Of a DNA stretch of 64,000 bases, positions 9,364 through 17,652 are shown piece after piece. Each line of letters starts with the position of its first letter. Within the stretch, counting starts at the first letter, position 1. A program made the translations under genes and the position numbers. The notes under the pieces are model-generated. The model was given only the letters and a program-made list of their open reading frames with translations. It had not been told where the DNA came from and ran no database searches. The DNA is from Parazoarcus communis SWub3 = DSM 12120 (GTDB lineage Bacteria; Pseudomonadota; Gammaproteobacteria; Burkholderiales; Rhodocyclaceae): NCBI RefSeq assembly GCF_003226565.1, contig NZ_QKOE01000009.1:62001-126000 (forward strand). Reading direction: 5' to 3'.

Positions 9364-10320
9364 ATGATCAATCACGCCTGCAACCTTTTCCGATGTGCTG
9401 TCCGCCTCTCCATTGGGCTGGTCTTCGCTTCGCAAGCGCTTGCCGACGAGGGCTTCAAGCTTGTCCACCACGAGCTTGCAGGCGGCGTTCATGCACTCCT
9501 TGGCCCGATCGGCGGACGCAGCCATGAGAATCATGGCTTGAATGCCAACTTCGGGATCATCGATACTGCCGAAGGCGCGGTGCTGATCGACAGCGGCGCG
9601 TCGCTGCAAGGGGCACGTCTGCTCGAAGTCGAGGCTGCCCGCCTCACGGCCAAGCCAGTGCGGTGGGTCATCAATACCGGTGCTCAGGACCACCGCTGGT
9701 TGGGGAATGGCTACTTCCGCAATCGCGGTGCCGAAGTCATCGCCCATACGCTCACCGCCGCAACACAGCAACGCAATGCACACGCGCAACTCGACAGTCT
9801 GCGTCTGGTGCTCAAGGAACGGTTCGACGATACCAAACCGGTCACCGCAAACCGCCTCCTCGAAGGCGCACACATAACGTTGAATCTTGGCGGCCGGCAG
9901 ATCGAGGTTCATTACTTCGCCGATGCGCATTTCCCGGGCGATGTGGTTGTCTGGCTGCCCGATAAGCGCATTCTGTTCGCGGGCGATCACGTCTACGTCG
10001 ATCGATTGCTCGGCATCCTGCCGCAGAGCAATGCCGAAACATGGCTTAGTGCTTTCGAGGCGCTCAAGGCACTCGGTCCGGACCACATCGTTCCCGGCCA
10101 TGGTTCGGTGAGCGATCTAGGCAGAGCGCAGGCTGACACCGGCGATTACCTCGCCTTCATCGTCAATGGCATCAAGCCCTTGGCCGAAGACATGGTGGGT
10201 GTGGACGCGGCCGTCGCCCAGCTCGGTGATGCACCACAATTCGCCCGCCTCGCCAACTACGAAGAGTTGCATCGGGGCAACGTGAGTCGGGCGTACCTGC
10301 GCCTTGAGGCCGCGCAGTGA
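9364..10320 (+). CDS. Secreted MBL-fold metallo-hydrolase with altered zinc motif
   Basis: A 318-residue protein with an N-terminal signal peptide (about residues 1-27, cleavage after SQALA) and a metallo-beta-lactamase fold: GIIDTAEGAVLIDSGAS, HFPGDVVVWLPDKRILFAGDHVY and IVPGHGSV. The usual HxHxDH motif is replaced by TGAQDH followed by RWLGN, so the first two zinc-binding histidines are missing while the Asp-His and later His/Asp ligands remain. A one-zinc site or a changed function is possible. It overlaps the next gene by four bases (GTGA), so the two are translated together. Substrate unknown. Confidence 0.85.
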   Translation: MINHACNLFRCAVRLSIGLVFASQALADEGFKLVHHELAGGVHALLGPIGGRSHENHGLNANFGIIDTAEGAVLIDSGASLQGARLLEVEAARLTAKPVRWVINTGAQDHRWLGNGYFRNRGAEVIAHTLTAATQQRNAHAQLDSLRLVLKERFDDTKPVTANRLLEGAHITLNLGGRQIEVHYFADAHFPGDVVVWLPDKRILFAGDHVYVDRLLGILPQSNAETWLSAFEALKALGPDHIVPGHGSVSDLGRAQADTGDYLAFIVNGIKPLAEDMVGVDAAVAQLGDAPQFARLANYEELHRGNVSRAYLRLEAAQ

Positions 10321-11714
10321 TCATGGGTACAGACTCGGACGATTTCAGCTTCACCCGGCAAGTCGGAGCACTCGACGTGGCCGATGCGATCAACCAGGGT
10401 TGCGACTGCCGCAGCCTTGACCCTGAGCGCTTGCGCCAGCAACTAGAGGCCGAGCCGAGCCTGCTCGGACTCGCCGCCGAGATTGGCCACAACCAGCCAC
10501 ATCTGTTCTCCGCAACCGCCGTGTTCATTGCGCCCGAAACCCTCCAGGCCATGGCGCACATCGTCACCGCGGTCGAGTCGGTCGTTGCACTGCCTGCCTA
10601 CCAGGCCATGGCGCTCGATCGCGCACCACCAATTGCCTGCGTCGATCACGGGCCCAAGTCGGTGTTCATGGGCTTTGACTTCCATCTGGGGGAAGCTGGG
10701 CCCCAACTCATCGAGATCAACACCAACGCGGGCGGGGCCATGCTCAACAGTGCCCTGGCGCGGGCGCAAAAGGCCTGCTGCGAGCAGATCCGGCCTTTCT
10801 TGCGGCCGACTGCAGAGCTCGAGACGCTCGACCAGCACTGGCTGGACGATTTTCTCGCAGAATGGTCGCTGCAGGGGCGAAGTGGCAGGCCCACAAGCGT
10901 GGCCATCGTCGACGAAGATCCATCGGCGCAGTATCTGTATCCTGAGTTCCTGCTTTTTCGCCACCTCTTCCACAGCGCGGGCATCGACGCCGTGATCTGC
11001 GCTCCTGCTGAGTTGTCCTTCGATTCGGGTCGCCTGATGCATGCCGGCGTGTCGATCGACTTGGTCTATAACCGATTGACCGATTTCTACCTGCAGGCTC
11101 CGGAGCTGGCGCCCTTGCGCGCTGCCTACGAGGCCGGTTCGATCGTGCTGACCCCACACCCGCGCGCCCATGCTCTGTATGCGGACAAGCGCAACCTCGT
11201 CATCCTGAGCGATGCCGCACAGCTTGCCGAGTTCGGCGTTCTGCAGCCCGTCATCGACCGCCTCGTCACCGGGATCCCCTGCACGGTCGAAGTCACGCCC
11301 GAGCGGGCAGGGGCCTTGTGGGCAGCACGGCGTAGCCTGTTCTTCAAACCCTTTGCTGGCTTCGGCAGCCGTGCGACCTACCGGGGTGACAAGCTCACGC
11401 AACGCGTCTGGCAGGAAATTCTCGCCGGTGGCTATGTCGCGCAAAGTCTTGCCGTCCCATCAGTGCGGAGGGTTGCGGCTGATGGGCAGAGCAGCGATCT
11501 GAAGCTCGATGTCCGTGCTTATGCGTATGCTGGCTCTATCCGTTTGGTCGCAGCGAGGCTTTACAAGGGACAGACAACCAACTTCCGGACGCCCGGAGGA
11601 GGGTTTGCGCCCGTGTTTGTGACCAGTGCGAACGATCAGGCCGAGATCCTTGAGCACCGCCAGGAAGAAGCCCGCGGTATTGACCGACTTGCCAACGAAG
11701 ACGGACCTCAATGA
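10317..11714 (+). CDS. ATP-grasp-like protein of unknown function
   Basis: A 465-residue cytoplasmic protein. Two blocks suggest an ATP-grasp ligase fold: FHLGEAGPQLIEINTNAGGA near residues 120-140 and LFFKPFAGFGSRATYRGDK near 340-360, then LDVRAYAYAGSIRLVAARLY. It resembles glutathionylspermidine-synthase/YheC-like enzymes only in outline, so no product is named. Start is GTG 10317 (overlapping the MBL stop) or ATG 10323. The natural end appears to be near GGGFAPVF (about 11620); the last 30 or so residues are the antisense of the convergent gene at 11460-12029, so this C terminus was probably created by a DNA junction. Confidence 0.7.
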   Translation: MIMGTDSDDFSFTRQVGALDVADAINQGCDCRSLDPERLRQQLEAEPSLLGLAAEIGHNQPHLFSATAVFIAPETLQAMAHIVTAVESVVALPAYQAMALDRAPPIACVDHGPKSVFMGFDFHLGEAGPQLIEINTNAGGAMLNSALARAQKACCEQIRPFLRPTAELETLDQHWLDDFLAEWSLQGRSGRPTSVAIVDEDPSAQYLYPEFLLFRHLFHSAGIDAVICAPAELSFDSGRLMHAGVSIDLVYNRLTDFYLQAPELAPLRAAYEAGSIVLTPHPRAHALYADKRNLVILSDAAQLAEFGVLQPVIDRLVTGIPCTVEVTPERAGALWAARRSLFFKPFAGFGSRATYRGDKLTQRVWQEILAGGYVAQSLAVPSVRRVAADGQSSDLKLDVRAYAYAGSIRLVAARLYKGQTTNFRTPGGGFAPVFVTSANDQAEILEHRQEEARGIDRLANEDGPQ

Positions 11715-12029
11715 CGCTGCGGTGATCGGGTCCTGGCTATCCAGTACCTCCATGATGTTGATGAACGGAATCCACTCCTGGTTGAAGTAGCCTTTTCCCG
11801 AGTTCTGATACACCCGCAGCTGGATCGCCTCGCCAATGCAGCCCATGTGGTAGGTGAGCTCCGAGCGTCCGGAAAGGGAAGGGCAGGTGCTGACTTTCAG
11901 GATGCGAACTGCCGGCGCTTCGGGTTGAGGTTCCGGTCGTGTCTTCCTGGCCTTTGCCGGTTTGGACGGTGCCGTAGCGGTTGCAGCCTCGATGGCTTCA
12001 GGTGATGTATCGGTGACGTGATCGTTCAT
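11460..12029 (-). CDS. Unknown protein of a mobile-element relic, 3' end rearranged
   Basis: A 189-residue protein from ATG 12029, which follows a strong TGGAGGA ribosome site. A disordered Ala/Pro/Lys-rich N terminus (to about residue 42) precedes a compact domain (ILKVSTCPSLSGRSELTYHM, NQEWIPFINIMEVLDSQDPI, SVNTAGFFLAVLKDLGLI). I do not recognise the family; the style and the neighbours suggest an accessory gene of an integrative conjugative element. After about VRTGHKHG the sequence is the antisense of the ATP-grasp-like gene, so the original C terminus has been lost at a junction near 11620. The true coding part is therefore about 12029-11620. Confidence 0.6.
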   Translation of the reverse strand: MNDHVTDTSPEAIEAATATAPSKPAKARKTRPEPQPEAPAVRILKVSTCPSLSGRSELTYHMGCIGEAIQLRVYQNSGKGYFNQEWIPFINIMEVLDSQDPITAASLRSVFVGKSVNTAGFFLAVLKDLGLIVRTGHKHGRKPSSGRPEVGCLSLVKPRCDQTDRASIRISTDIELQIAALPISRNPPH

Positions 12030-12140
12030 GCTGTCCTCCAGTGCGTGCTCAGGGGTGGTGAGTGATGCCTTATGCGGTTGCAGGTGATGCGCCTTTCGGG
12101 GATCTCCCATATAAGATGGCTATATTTCCGCAACCGACCT

Positions 12141-12515
12141 TCAGGCCTTGTGCGCCCATGGATGCGACAACATCGCCAGTCCGTTGAAATGTCCCTGCAG
12201 GACGGTGCTCAGCTCGACCTCCTTCACCACCTCGTAGCCCACTGAGCGCAGTCGTTCCGCCGTCATTCGACCTCGATGACACACCAGGAACTGGGTGACC
12301 TGGTCTCGGGTGATGGAGAACACATCGACGTCCAGCAGGGCAGCGGGATGGCGCTTGAGCAGATCCAGCAGTGCCAGGGCCTCCGCCAGTTCCCGGTTTT
12401 CTCCTCCATCGAACTCCATGACGCCGGCACGCTCCTCGAAGGTCTCCCGGCCTTCTGCCGACAGGGACTGAACCAGTTCATCCACAAGTGGATTGATACT
12501 TTTGGGGTGGGGCAT
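12141..12515 (-). CDS. Hypothetical protein of the mobile-element relic
   Basis: A 124-residue soluble acidic protein starting at ATG 12515 behind a GGAGA ribosome site. It has no motif I recognise; the middle (ELAEALALLDLLKRHPAALLDVDVFSITRDQVTQFL) looks helical. The longer frame begins 10 codons earlier but would run into the terminator hairpin at 12535-12561. It belongs to the same minus-strand set as its two neighbours, each with its own expression signals. Function unknown. Confidence 0.6.
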   Translation of the reverse strand: MPHPKSINPLVDELVQSLSAEGRETFEERAGVMEFDGGENRELAEALALLDLLKRHPAALLDVDVFSITRDQVTQFLVCHRGRMTAERLRSVGYEVVKEVELSTVLQGHFNGLAMLSHPWAHKA

Positions 12516-12534
12516 CTTTCGGTCTCCAGAAATG

Positions 12535-12561
12535 AAAAACGCCACCGGGTGAGGGTGGCGT
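12535..12561 (-). terminator. Rho-independent terminator (minus strand)
   Basis: Stem ACGCCACC/GGTGGCGT with a short loop, followed on the minus strand by a run of T. It ends the transcript of the gene at 12608-13012 just before the next gene begins at 12515. Confidence 0.7.
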
Positions 12562-12607
12562 CTTCAGGTGGGTGGTAGGTGGCGTATGTCGGCCAATGGA
12601 CAGGTCG

Positions 12608-13012
12608 TCACGGGGTCTCCTCGGCAGGCTGGGCATAGGTGGCGCAGAACGAAAGCAGTTCTGGGGCGATGTCCTCGGTCTTGGGAATGAAGATAACGAT
12701 GCCGAAATCACCCTCCCCGGACACGAACACCATCTCGAAGCAGCAAGCGTGTTCGCCCAAGTATTCAAAGAGTGGCGAGAAGCCGTCATCCCCGAAGCGA
12801 TGACCGGTGAGGGAATGGGTCAGGATCGGGCAACCCGACACGTTCTCCAGATCGGTTGCGGTATCTCCAGGCTCCACGACGATGAAAACACCGTGGATCT
12901 CAGGATCGAACGGTTCGCCTTGGGTAATCTCATTGAAACGACAATCGACGAGCTCTCGAAGCATGGCGTCGGTGATGGCAATGGTTGATGCAGGGTCAGT
13001 CAGGGTCAGCAT
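12608..13012 (-). CDS. Hypothetical protein of the mobile-element relic
   Basis: A 134-residue acidic protein starting at ATG 13012, shortly after the CACTGGAG leader block that also precedes the gene starting at 12029. It is rich in aromatic and acidic residues (FEYLGEHACCFEMVFVSGEG, FGIVIFIPKTEDIAPELL), with no membrane segment and no motif I can name. The shared leader and the following terminator (12535-12561) indicate separate but co-regulated transcription units. Function unknown. Confidence 0.6.
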   Translation of the reverse strand: MLTLTDPASTIAITDAMLRELVDCRFNEITQGEPFDPEIHGVFIVVEPGDTATDLENVSGCPILTHSLTGHRFGDDGFSPLFEYLGEHACCFEMVFVSGEGDFGIVIFIPKTEDIAPELLSFCATYAQPAEETP

Positions 13013-13091
13013 GATGTGGGGCTCCAGTGCGTGAGTGCAGGGGGAGTGCCAATGCGGTGTGATGGGTAGGGTTCCTCCATGGTCAAGACGT

Positions 13092-13126
13092 AAAAAAGCC
13101 CCAGTGACCGGGATGGCCAGTGGGGC
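13092..13126 (-). terminator. Terminator-like hairpin (minus strand)
   Basis: GCCCCA pairs with TGGGGC around an imperfect inner stem, followed on the minus strand by six T. It would end a minus-strand gene lying to the right, but none is found there now, which suggests that the original neighbour was lost or replaced. Confidence 0.55.
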
Positions 13127-13654
13127 GGGCGTCGCTTCGAGCGGTAGGGGCTAGTGGTGCATCGGGAAAATATTTGTCATGATGCTGTGAGAGGCGTCAC
13201 AGGACGGGGTGTGACGAATGGCTATGCTTCGGGTATGTGAGTCATGGCTCTGGGTTGGCTAGGGGGAGTGGTTCAATTGCAGACTTCGAGGAACATGATG
13301 ATCTTTTTTCGAGACGCCTGCATAAATGGTCTGCGTGGTGATGACTGGCTGAAATCGGCCAGAAGCCGCCCTTCGGCTGTTCGACAGACCAGCCATATAA
13401 ACGGCCGCTCAAGTCTGAAATCTGCCTGACAGCGTAGGCGTACATCTCGGCCAAGGCAGACGTCCCGTGAAAGAGAGAGCGAGTACCTTTCTGAGTGATG
13501 AAACCGGACAGACTATTCGTACACTTTATCGTTCTATATGCGGGACTAGCCATAGCGATCATATATATTGAGAATGACAGTACCCGACGTAAACTCTGTG
13601 CAGGGCTTGATTTAGCATACAATCGCCGAGCTAACGGCCACTCCGGAACTACCA
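13127..13654. other. Non-coding stretch upstream of the AAA/TOPRIM gene
   Basis: No gene can be supported here. Base composition becomes clearly more AT-rich from about 13480. A -10-like TACAAT at 13618-13623 lies 31 bases before the ATG at 13655 and could be the promoter of that gene; I see no convincing -35 box. Confidence 0.4.
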
Positions 13655-15745
13655 ATGAAGATTCGCTCGCTCCATATCAGGAATTTTCGCGGCATCAGTA
13701 ACGTTGCCCTAGATCACCTACAAGACATGGTAGTGATCGCCGGCCCCAATGGATGCGGGAAATCGTGCATTCTAGACGCGATTAGATTGCTCAAATCAGT
13801 TTACGGGGGCTATCAACCAAATGAAATCCATCAGTGGCTAGGCGAATTTCAGCTTAATTTCACTCAGGATCCTGAGGCTTTTTCGAGCTTGAAGCAGGAT
13901 AGGGATAAAGTATTAAGTATTTCTGCCACGTTCGAACTTCAGCCAGATGAGCGCAATTACCTGAGAACCCATGCTGAGACATTGGTGCGAGAAACGGTTT
14001 GGCGCTTGTTGGCCCCAGAGCTTCAGGGCTGGAGCATTATGGATGCAGCGCCTCTCGCTGCACAGGTGCGTGCTAGACAGGAACAGGTCGAGCATGAAAC
14101 AGCGGAAGCAACTCGCCAACTTCTTGCAGAGCTTAGAGATGAGACGCTGAGCGCCAGTATACAGATACACTCCGGGAGTGGAGGGATTGAAATTACCCCT
14201 TCTAAAGCACTTGAAATTGTTTTTTCAGTCTATCGTCCCAACGAAATCGGGGTCATTGAATACAACGGTGCGAAGCGGTACTACGAAAGAGAAACGGTCC
14301 AGGGGGTTAACCTTAACCTGGACGCAGCACAGCACCAGCAAAGAAGCCATCATGCCCTCTATAACTACGGGGCCAAGTATTCAAATGTGAAGAGCGAACT
14401 GGCCTCGTCATACGTTAAGGAGGCTTTGGCTCATCGGGCAGGAGTAGACTTGGGGGAGTCTCGCTCTCTCACTACAACCCTTCAGGAGCTCTTCACTCAG
14501 TTTTTTCCAGATAAACAGTTTCTGGGGCCTGTCGCCACTCGGGACGGCTTGCTGCGTTTTCCTGTGAGAACACAGACAGGAGCAGAACACGATTTGAACG
14601 AGTTAAGTTCGGGTGAGAAAGAAGTTCTCTTCGGATATTTGAGGCTAAGAAATTCGGCCCCCAAGAATTCTGTCATTCTCTTGGATGAGCCAGAGTTGCA
14701 TCTCAACCCCCGTCTGCTCAGAGGACTGCCAGATTTCTATCACAAACATCTTGGAATTGCCCTGAACAACCAGCTTTGGCTAATTACGCACTCCGATGCA
14801 CTTCTGCGTGAATCAGTTGGGTCAAATAAGTTCTCCGTTTTCCATATGTCTCCAGCAAGTGGCTTTGATCAAGATCAAGCCAAGAAGATCACCATGGAAG
14901 TGGAGATGGAGCGGGCAATTGTCGACCTGGTCGGGGACTTAGCTTCCTACAGGCCTGGTGCAAAAGTAGTTATTTTAGAAGGTGAGGACTCCGAATTTGA
15001 CCGAAAAATGATTGCCACCCTGTTCCCGACGTTTAGCAACGAGGTGAACACGATATCAGGCGGCAACAAAACAGGCGTACAGCGCCTTAGAGACGCAATG
15101 TCGAAGGCTATCCAGGCTGGAAATATTCCCATCAAAGTGTTCTCCATCACGGACGCCGACCTAGACGCCCCACGAACAGGAGAGGGGGAAAGTACTTGGA
15201 ACTGGGATGTCTATCACATCGAGAACTATCTACTTGAACCAGAGATAATTGGAGCAGTTTTAACCGACTTGAGGCCGGGAGCTGAGATACCGGATAAAGA
15301 GCAAATTTATGTAGACCTTCGTCAAGCAGCCGCAGAGTGCGTTCATTCTCTTGTGCGACATGTGCTTCAAGCGGAGGTTAATCAGCAACTCGTCAGCCTG
15401 ATAAACACCAAGACAGGGCCGAATCCGACAGGTATTGCGGATAGTCTTTTCGACGTATTGAGCTTATCGAGACAACGACTTGAGGCTGCTTTTTGTTCGT
15501 CGTTTTCAATTGAACTGCTGCGAGCGAGGGAGCAGGAGATTACTACTCAGTTCCGTGCTGCTCTAGACAGTGATTTATGGCGACAGCAGCATAGAGGGCG
15601 AGACATACTCAAACGTTTCGCGGGGAAACATGTCAGAGAGGTTAAGTACGAGACTCTCCGCAATTTGATAATGTCCAAGATGGCTACTGTTGGCTACCAG
15701 CCAATTGGAATGAAGCGAATCATTGACGCCATATTGGCGGTGTAA
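13655..15745 (+). CDS. AAA ATPase fused to TOPRIM/DUF4435 domain; probable single-gene PARIS-type (AriA-AriB) defence protein
   Basis: A 696-residue protein. The ABC/SMC-like ATPase half begins with FRGI and a Walker A GPNGCGKS (30-37), then a long helical insertion, signature LSSGEKE (about 316-322), Walker B VILLDEPELHLNP (about 340-352) and ITHSDALL. A TOPRIM-like half follows: VVILEGEDSEFDRKM (about 438-452), SGGNKTG, ITDADLD (about 497) and HIENYLLEPE (about 520), the last typical of DUF4435. ATPase plus DUF4435 TOPRIM is the make-up of PARIS (AriA ATPase, AriB nuclease effector), which also occurs as one fused gene; an OLD-family nuclease is the alternative. It is AT-richer than its neighbours, stands alone, and lies in a relic island, all consistent with horizontal transfer. 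Confidence 0.75.
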   Translation: MKIRSLHIRNFRGISNVALDHLQDMVVIAGPNGCGKSCILDAIRLLKSVYGGYQPNEIHQWLGEFQLNFTQDPEAFSSLKQDRDKVLSISATFELQPDERNYLRTHAETLVRETVWRLLAPELQGWSIMDAAPLAAQVRARQEQVEHETAEATRQLLAELRDETLSASIQIHSGSGGIEITPSKALEIVFSVYRPNEIGVIEYNGAKRYYERETVQGVNLNLDAAQHQQRSHHALYNYGAKYSNVKSELASSYVKEALAHRAGVDLGESRSLTTTLQELFTQFFPDKQFLGPVATRDGLLRFPVRTQTGAEHDLNELSSGEKEVLFGYLRLRNSAPKNSVILLDEPELHLNPRLLRGLPDFYHKHLGIALNNQLWLITHSDALLRESVGSNKFSVFHMSPASGFDQDQAKKITMEVEMERAIVDLVGDLASYRPGAKVVILEGEDSEFDRKMIATLFPTFSNEVNTISGGNKTGVQRLRDAMSKAIQAGNIPIKVFSITDADLDAPRTGEGESTWNWDVYHIENYLLEPEIIGAVLTDLRPGAEIPDKEQIYVDLRQAAAECVHSLVRHVLQAEVNQQLVSLINTKTGPNPTGIADSLFDVLSLSRQRLEAAFCSSFSIELLRAREQEITTQFRAALDSDLWRQQHRGRDILKRFAGKHVREVKYETLRNLIMSKMATVGYQPIGMKRIIDAILAV

Positions 15746-16110
15746 CGTTCATAGCTCTTACGTTCGCTTGGCAAGGCGGAACGTAGCGGAACTGTGATTA
15801 AAAGGCTGCTTTGGCCCACCTGCTGTCCGTAATGGGCCGGCTTGAGTGACGGGTCCGGCCGGTTTCCTGCCGTTGCATCTGTGCTTGCGTGACCGTCGCC
15901 ATCGGGTCGAATCCAGTCAGTAGCCGATGAGCAGATGAAAAAAACCGATCCTCCAACCTCAGCAAGCGTGCAATCGCCAACCCTTCGGTGGAGTCGCAAT
16001 GGAACTGTGCGCAGTTCAGCTTGCCCTCTGCGGCGATGTTCGGCGCTTTTACCCCTTGCCTTATCTCCTTGTGTCTTTGTTGATCGTTTATCTCAGCTCC
16101 TGGCTTCGTC
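15746..16110. other. Gap between the defence-like gene and the metallophosphoesterase
   Basis: 365 bases without a supportable gene. Composition returns to GC-rich. The first part reads like decayed coding sequence on the minus strand (NRPDPSLKPAHYGQQ, near 15820-15870), but no intact frame or known family could be assigned. Confidence 0.3.
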
Positions 16111-16944
16111 ATGCGCAAAGCCGCTGATCGGATCATGCGGCGGGCGGGGTTTGTTCTGGCAGTGCTGCTGGCGTGCGTGCTGCTCTACGCCTCTCTGGTC
16201 GAGCCCTACTGGGTCGCGGTGACGCACCACGGTGAGGGTCCTGCAGGTCGGCCGCCAATCCGCATCGCCGTGCTGTCTGATCTTCATCTTGACGGTGTCG
16301 GTTACCGCGAGCGTGTTGTCATCGAGCGGTTGCGCGAGGTGCGTCCAGACATTCTCGTACTGGCCGGTGACGTGGTCGATGAGCCTGATGATCTGCCAGC
16401 CTTGCGCACGTTGCTGTCGCAACTCGATGTGCCGCACGCCATCGCCGTGCTGGGCAACTGGGAGCACTGGGGCGATGTACCGCTTGAGCAGTTGCATAAG
16501 CTCTATCGCGACCACAAGGTGGCGTTGCTGGTGAATGCCACGGCGCAGTTCTGGGTTGATGGTCACCCGGTTCGACTGATCGGCCTGGATGACGCAACGG
16601 CGGGGACGCCGCGCCTCGATCTCGCCATTCGGGGCCTGGAGGAAGCTGCTGCTGCGGGGCTTACAATCCTGGTCCAGCACTCCCCTGGGTTCTTTGCGGC
16701 GAAATCGGCCGGTGTAGGGCTTCCCGACAGAGCCTTCGACTTGTGTTTGTCAGGGCACACCCACGGCGGCCAAATCACGCTGTTTGGCTGGGCGTTTGGC
16801 CCGTTGCCGCCTGGCAGTGGGCCGTTTGTGGCAGGGCGATACGAGACGGCGGCGTGTCCGCTGTATGTGTCGCGGGGGCTTGGCACATCAGTGCTTCCGC
16901 TGCGGTTTTTTGCACGGCCCGAGATTGCGGCTTTTGATCTTTGA
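16111..16944 (+). CDS. Membrane-anchored metallophosphoesterase (YkuE/LpxG-like)
   Basis: A 277-residue calcineurin-type phosphoesterase. An N-terminal hydrophobic anchor (about residues 12-32) precedes the metal motifs in order: VLSDLHLD, LAGDVVD, GNWEHW (replacing the usual GNHD/E), VQHSP and SGHTHGGQI. The family includes enzymes acting on UDP-diacylglucosamine (LpxG) and membrane phosphoesters; the substrate here is open. Met9 (16135) is an alternative start. It is a lone gene between the AAA/TOPRIM gene and the tRNA-Asn fragment. Whether it belongs to the chromosome core or the island is unclear. Confidence 0.85.
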   Translation: MRKAADRIMRRAGFVLAVLLACVLLYASLVEPYWVAVTHHGEGPAGRPPIRIAVLSDLHLDGVGYRERVVIERLREVRPDILVLAGDVVDEPDDLPALRTLLSQLDVPHAIAVLGNWEHWGDVPLEQLHKLYRDHKVALLVNATAQFWVDGHPVRLIGLDDATAGTPRLDLAIRGLEEAAAAGLTILVQHSPGFFAAKSAGVGLPDRAFDLCLSGHTHGGQITLFGWAFGPLPPGSGPFVAGRYETAACPLYVSRGLGTSVLPLRFFARPEIAAFDL

Positions 16945-17011
16945 TGAAGTTATCAGGTATTCAGAGATTTCAGCCGCGAGTTAGTTTTGACGTCACACCT
17001 TGAATCGCCCT

Positions 17012-17050
17012 GACCTGGGCTCGAACCAGAGACCTACGGATTAATAGTCC
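17012..17050 (-). repeat. Partial duplicate of tRNA-Asn (likely attachment-site relic)
   Basis: Thirty-nine bases match the T-arm to anticodon region of the two tRNA-Asn genes at 18445-18483 and 18582-18620 with only two differences; the rest of the tRNA is missing. Such fragments are left when an integrase recombines at a tRNA 3' part. The surrounding stretch 16945-17340 holds nothing else I can support. Confidence 0.7.
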
Positions 17051-17340
17051 TGAAGAAACAATGGCTTGAAATCGTTATTGAGAGCCAGTTTCCAGCATTC
17101 CCGGGAGCTTGGAGGCCGGAAGCCTGCTCAGGTGATGGCCCAAAAGCGGACCAGAAGCCGACCAGACGAGGCTGATCGGACGGGATGGACCGGCGTTGTA
17201 CCAGCGACCGGCAGCCAGTCTGCCCTCAACAAGGCCACGAGGCGAGCCGCAGCACAGCGCGCTCGTGTACTGGTGTCAATTGCCTGACTATAGACACCCC
17301 CTTGCCAAGCTTGACGCCAGAAAGGCCAGGAGAACTTGGC

Positions 17341-17652
17341 TCAGGCCGTCGTCAAGGGCTCGCTGCCAGCCGATGCATGGAGCTTGATCTTCAGTGCCTT
17401 GATGACCTTCAAGATCGTTGAAAACTCCGGGTTGCCGGCAGGCGAGAGCGCCTTATACAGGCCTTCACGCGTGATCCCAGTCGCCTTGGCTAATTGGGTC
17501 ATGCCCTGAGCACGGGCGATGTCATTGAGCGCGGCACGCACGACGCTGCCGTCACCCGGATCCTCTTCAAGGCAGGCGTCCAGATACATCGCCATGTCTT
17601 CCTCGGATTGAAGGTGATCGACAGGGTCCCAACGGGAAAAGTGTTCGGTCAT
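17341..17652 (-). CDS. HigA-like antitoxin (putative addiction module antidote, COG3636)
   Basis: A 103-residue DNA-binding protein with the HTH block MTQLAKATGITREGLYKALS and the family continuation GNPEFSTILKVIKALKIKL. I start at ATG 17652, which overlaps the stop of the upstream toxin gene as ATGA; a frame three codons longer is less likely. In this family the antidote neutralises the cognate RelE-like toxin and represses the operon. The gene order, toxin first, is that of HigBA-type modules. No conflict with neighbouring genes. Confidence 0.88.
   Translation of the reverse strand: MTEHFSRWDPVDHLQSEEDMAMYLDACLEEDPGDGSVVRAALNDIARAQGMTQLAKATGITREGLYKALSPAGNPEFSTILKVIKALKIKLHASAGSEPLTTA

Noticed and set aside
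13242-13655. 137-codon minus-strand open frame before the AAA/TOPRIM gene
   Set aside because: No ribosome site or family pattern; it spans the AT-rich promoter region of the plus-strand gene.
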